Shown here one piece after another: positions 60,891 through 64,000 of a stretch of 64,000 bases of DNA (the stretch's first letter is position 1; each line of letters begins with the position of its first letter). The notes below the pieces were generated by a model. The model made no database searches and was not told the origin of the DNA. It worked only from the letters and a program-made list of their open reading frames with translations. Both the position numbers and the translations under genes were made by a program. Source of the DNA: Patagioenas fasciata (lineage: Eukaryota; Chordata; Aves; Columbiformes; Columbidae); assembly GCF_037038585.1 (NCBI RefSeq), contig NC_092523.1, positions 47,199,501 through 47,263,500 of the forward strand, in the 5' to 3' direction.

Positions 60891-63057
60891 CCATACATTG
60901 GGACATGCTGATCTTTCTCATTCATGCAAACAGGGTGCTCACACCCAGCTCGCAGGGCTGAGAACTGATTTAGGGGCCACGTTTTCTTGGGGATCCAAGG
61001 CCCCTACCATGGTCACCCATGTGCTCACTTTGGCAGAAACTGGAGGCAGGAGCTGCGCTGCCTTCTGTGCCTGACACTCCCTGGCACAGAGGCTGCGGGT
61101 GAAATTCAGGCATTGGTGAAGGACAAAGAGAAGGCTCCCCTGGCCATGTTATGGTCAATATTAGGGATACACGAGTTGTGCTTCACCTCTGGCTGCCTAA
61201 GGTCCCCTCAGGAGCATTCCCTCTCCAGAGCATCCCCTCCCCAGCACCAGGCCCCCAGTGCTCTTCTTCCCTTCCAGTGAGCAGGACAACTGACCAGCAG
61301 ATCTCCTGTTCTCCATCACCATGTAGCTCTTCAAAAATAATTTTCAGACATATTTGTGCATAAAGCAGGCCCAAGAGAGCTGCAGTATAATTATAATAAC
61401 AGTAATGAATAACTTGTTCCTCTGCACTCAGAACATCTCCCAAAGTTTTTGCTTTTCAGCCATCTCGCTGGAGAACATCTCCAAAACCCTTTTCCATTTA
61501 TAGCCATGATTTTAGATCCTTAGCCCACCTCCTTGTCTCTAAAGCTTTTGGAGAGCAAGGGGCCAACTCAGGGAAACAGCTGCAGGTGCTGCACTTCCAG
61601 CTCCTGTAAGAGTGAGATGTGGAGAGCAGCAACCGCCCCGCGCCCCTGCACACACAGTCTGACTTATTAAAACTTGCTCAATAGGAAAATATCAGTATTT
61701 CCAAGATTACCCAACACATGGCAATGAAAGCTGTTGAGACACCTCTCTCAAAGCGCAAGCCTTGTGTCATGTCATTTGCTGTATTTGGGCAGTGTTGTGC
61801 ACGCTGCAGTTATGACTCAAAAAGAGCAAGTGCAGCAGCTGAGGAAAGTCCTTTCAAAAGGCTCCAGATTCACCTCCAAGGAGCGGGCACGTTCAGAGTT
61901 CACCCAAGCCCAAATTCGGCATTAGCTGCCTGATGTCATCGTGATTGCAGCTCACTTCCTTGAAACCCTGCAAGCCAGAACAGAGTTGGTATTCACAGGG
62001 GCTGTGCAAATAGTGTCCTTGGTGCTCTGGGTCTGGCTTGGGCCGTGCTTGGATGCATGCTTGCACTAACAAAGTAGCTGCCCTGGAAAAGTCAAACAGC
62101 CTTTTACCTGATTGTTTCCATCTTACCTGCAAAATCATTAGAGAGCCTCACAGGTCATGCAGTGCATCCCGCAGGTGCAGAGGGATCCTTTGTCTCAGCT
62201 CAGCAGCCTGTCCCTTTAACCAGAGAAGCAGTCGGGCTGCCCTGAGATGGTCAAATGTTAAAACCAAACTGGGAAGCAGAAAAGGAGGAGGAACACAAAC
62301 CAGACCCATTTTCACACAAACTTCATATGTGAGACTAGATACCTTTGGACCAACATGCCGCTGAGAACCACCACGTTCATCCTCAATTGAGATTTTCATG
62401 AGGCTTTTTTGTGACATGCAACATCGGACCTCAGGAATGGAAAATTAGTGGATGTAGTGGAGGTGGGCTTGGTGGTATGGTCTGGTGCTCTACAGTGAAG
62501 AAGTCTCTTCTGGGATCAGTTTCTTCAGTCTTATCAGTGCCTAGTCCAATGATTTCATGGTCTAAACTGTGTTGTTAAATGTGGTAAACCACCAATACAC
62601 CTAACAGAATCATGAAACAGAAAACAACTGACACAATATTACGTTGGGGATTGTCAGCACTATCCAATTAGCACCAACACATGGGGATGCCTTGCTCAGG
62701 AAGAGTAATGATGGCCATCATGCTCACAGCTCAAGGAGGAGGCACGTTCAGGAGCTGGTCCCCACCAACTGCTCCTCACTGCAGCATGCTGGCTCCTCAC
62801 AACCTGGGCACATGCTTCGGAGCCAGCAGATGCGGCACCACAAAACCCCAGGGATCTCCGGCGTGAAGTTTCCTCCTCTTTCTCCTGAGGTCTGAGCTCC
62901 AGCAACAGAGGCTAGGAGCAGCTTTGAGCCGCTCCACTGTCACAGAAGGAAATTCCAGCTTCATCAAATCCACTCCACCAGCCTTTTTTTTAATACAAAA
63001 TATGAGTTTATTTTTAATTTCTGTAAAATTCTCAGCCTTGTACAACTTCAAGATGAT

Positions 63058-63071
63058 AAAAAAAAAAAAAA
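63058..63071. repeat. A14 homopolymer
   Basis: Fourteen A residues after AGATGAT; no retrocopy hallmarks. Confidence 0.85.
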
Positions 63072-63784
63072 TCTGCCAATTTTCTGCACTGTTCTTGATT
63101 TAACAAGACCATAGATTTTAAATAAATAACTAGCACTTTTCATAGAATGTCAATATTTGTCTTAGGAGAAGAAGCACAGAGTTGTCGCTTTTTATATTTG
63201 AAATCACAAAAGACCACTTGATGCCTGCTCAGAAATTAGCAACCTCTTTGAAATAATGACAAATCCAATGGAAATGGAAAACTGCCATGAATTAATTTTA
63301 GAGAAGAGGCAAAACACTTAATTTCAGCTGGAGTTAAACTTGAGTAAATCCTTTCAGCTGGGTTTGGTGAGTGAGTTTGAACCAGTATCGCAGTAACTCA
63401 GCTTCATGGGCAGGACACAGTATGCAAAGTTTACATCATCAGACCTCATGTCATGATCACCCAGGACAGACAATACCACTTGCAGAATCATAAAAGTAGA
63501 TGAAAACAGACAATGCAAAGAGAAATACTTAAAACTAAGACCTTTGTGGACACTGTGCCAAATCATCCCTCCTTGCCTCACAGGTTTTATTATGAAAGCC
63601 ACCTCAAACTATTTGTATATATTTTACAGCCTCTTCCTTCCTTCCCCACAAAAAGGATCTTTGCCATGTTTGTCCCTTATCACCGAATCACATGCCTGGT
63701 TAGGTCACCCGTAAGCTCTTTGCTGGGATGCCATTTTCCCTGGCTCTGAGAGCAGAGCTCCACGTGACTTTACCCTTATTCCCC

Positions 63785-64000
63785 TCAGCAGGCAATGAGA
63801 TCATCCTTCTGGTGGCCCAGGAATTGCTGCAAGTCTTCTCTCAGCCTGAGGTGACTCACCAGGAAGCTGCTGGAGGTGGCTTTGGTGGAGCATGGCACCC
63901 CTGACTCACCCCTGCGCTGGATAAACACCCGTGCAGCGGTGAGCTGGCGTGGTGTCGGCACCAGCCGAGCCACGGCTGCCAGAGCAGTGCTGGTCCCAAA
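63785..64000 (-). CDS. Possible partial exon at the right edge
   Basis: A minus-strand frame is open from the window edge for 71 codons to a TGA at its left end. Its first part reads LAAVARLVPTPRQL and VFIQRRG, and it ends LREDLQQFLGHQKDDLIAC. A strong donor-like GTGAGTCAGG follows the Arg-Arg-Gly codons (last exon base would be 63910), so either 63910-64000 is the coding part of an exon that splices here, or the frame runs to the stop as a terminal exon. Choice of third bases is GC-rich. The plus strand also has a good acceptor (TTACCCTTATTCCCCTCAG) at 63788, so even the strand is uncertain. I recognise no family. Confidence 0.22.
   Translation of the reverse strand, partial: FGTSTALAAVARLVPTPRQLTAARVFIQRRGESGVPCSTKATSSSFLVSHLRLREDLQQFLGHQKDDLIAC

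Larger units (their letters stand above)
57545..63784. other. Gene-less sequence
   Basis: No recognised gene or transposon. Open frames up to 119 codons (58439-58798 plus) lack motifs. Poly(A) runs of 12 (60879-60890) and 14 (63058-63071) are present. On the minus strand an AATAAA complement (63586-63591) lies about 200 bp downstream of the possible edge exon. Confidence 0.45.

Noticed and set aside
1..64000. Search for CRISPR arrays, prokaryotic operons, toxin-antitoxin or defence systems
   Set aside because: The sequence is vertebrate with splice signals, CR1 and LTRs; no regularly spaced repeats and no prokaryotic gene organisation exist here.

Overview
The window is vertebrate nuclear DNA, almost certainly from a bird. 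It has long stretches without a convincing reading frame. It carries CR1 LINE fragments with the avian CR1 tail (ATTCTRTG-type 3' repeats), two solo LTRs of a kind familiar from bird genomes, and a few old amniote repeats (MIR-like, hAT-Charlie-like). There are no operons, bacterial ribosome binding sites, prokaryotic genes or CRISPR arrays. I could not identify any complete gene. The species cannot be fixed; the two LTR types are recalled from avian genomes generally.

Layout. Positions 1-11.2 kb are AT-rich unique sequence with simple repeats. At 11.24-12.86 kb lies a repeat cluster: a tiny minus-strand CR1 tail, a poly(A)/(AT)n tract, and a plus-strand CR1 with reverse-transcriptase motifs that is split by about 310 bp of foreign sequence. 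A 666-bp solo LTR with a perfect 5-bp target duplication sits at 17.96-18.63 kb. A degenerate tRNA-like unit lies near 20.6 kb and an MIR-like relic near 25.2 kb. The best preserved CR1 (minus strand, about 235 codons of RT C-terminal region still open) is at 28.66-29.45 kb. A second minus-strand CR1 ends against a 585-bp solo LTR at 34.52-35.39 kb. A much older CR1 relic of the turtle/crocodile-like type lies at 37.2-37.7 kb.

At about 39 kb the sequence changes. A compact CpG-dense block (38.99-39.19 kb) is followed by a cluster of homeodomain-type TAAT motifs, with a 15-bp tandem repeat and a perfect inverted repeat. A 158-bp minus-strand open segment bounded by good splice signals (40.83-40.98 kb) is the strongest candidate for a coding exon, though I do not recognise its gene. 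The right part (41-64 kb) has higher GC and contains MIR-like copies, a hAT terminal fragment, another ancient CR1 at 53.2 kb, a G-quadruplex-type run, and a possible partial exon at the right edge.

The window is best read as intronic or intergenic avian DNA, probably with one unrecognised minus-strand gene crossing part of it. I found no evidence of a new biological system. The items most worth a second look are the 40.8 kb exon candidate, the isolated CpG block with its TAAT cluster, and the mRNA-3'-end-like insert inside the 11.5-12.9 kb CR1.
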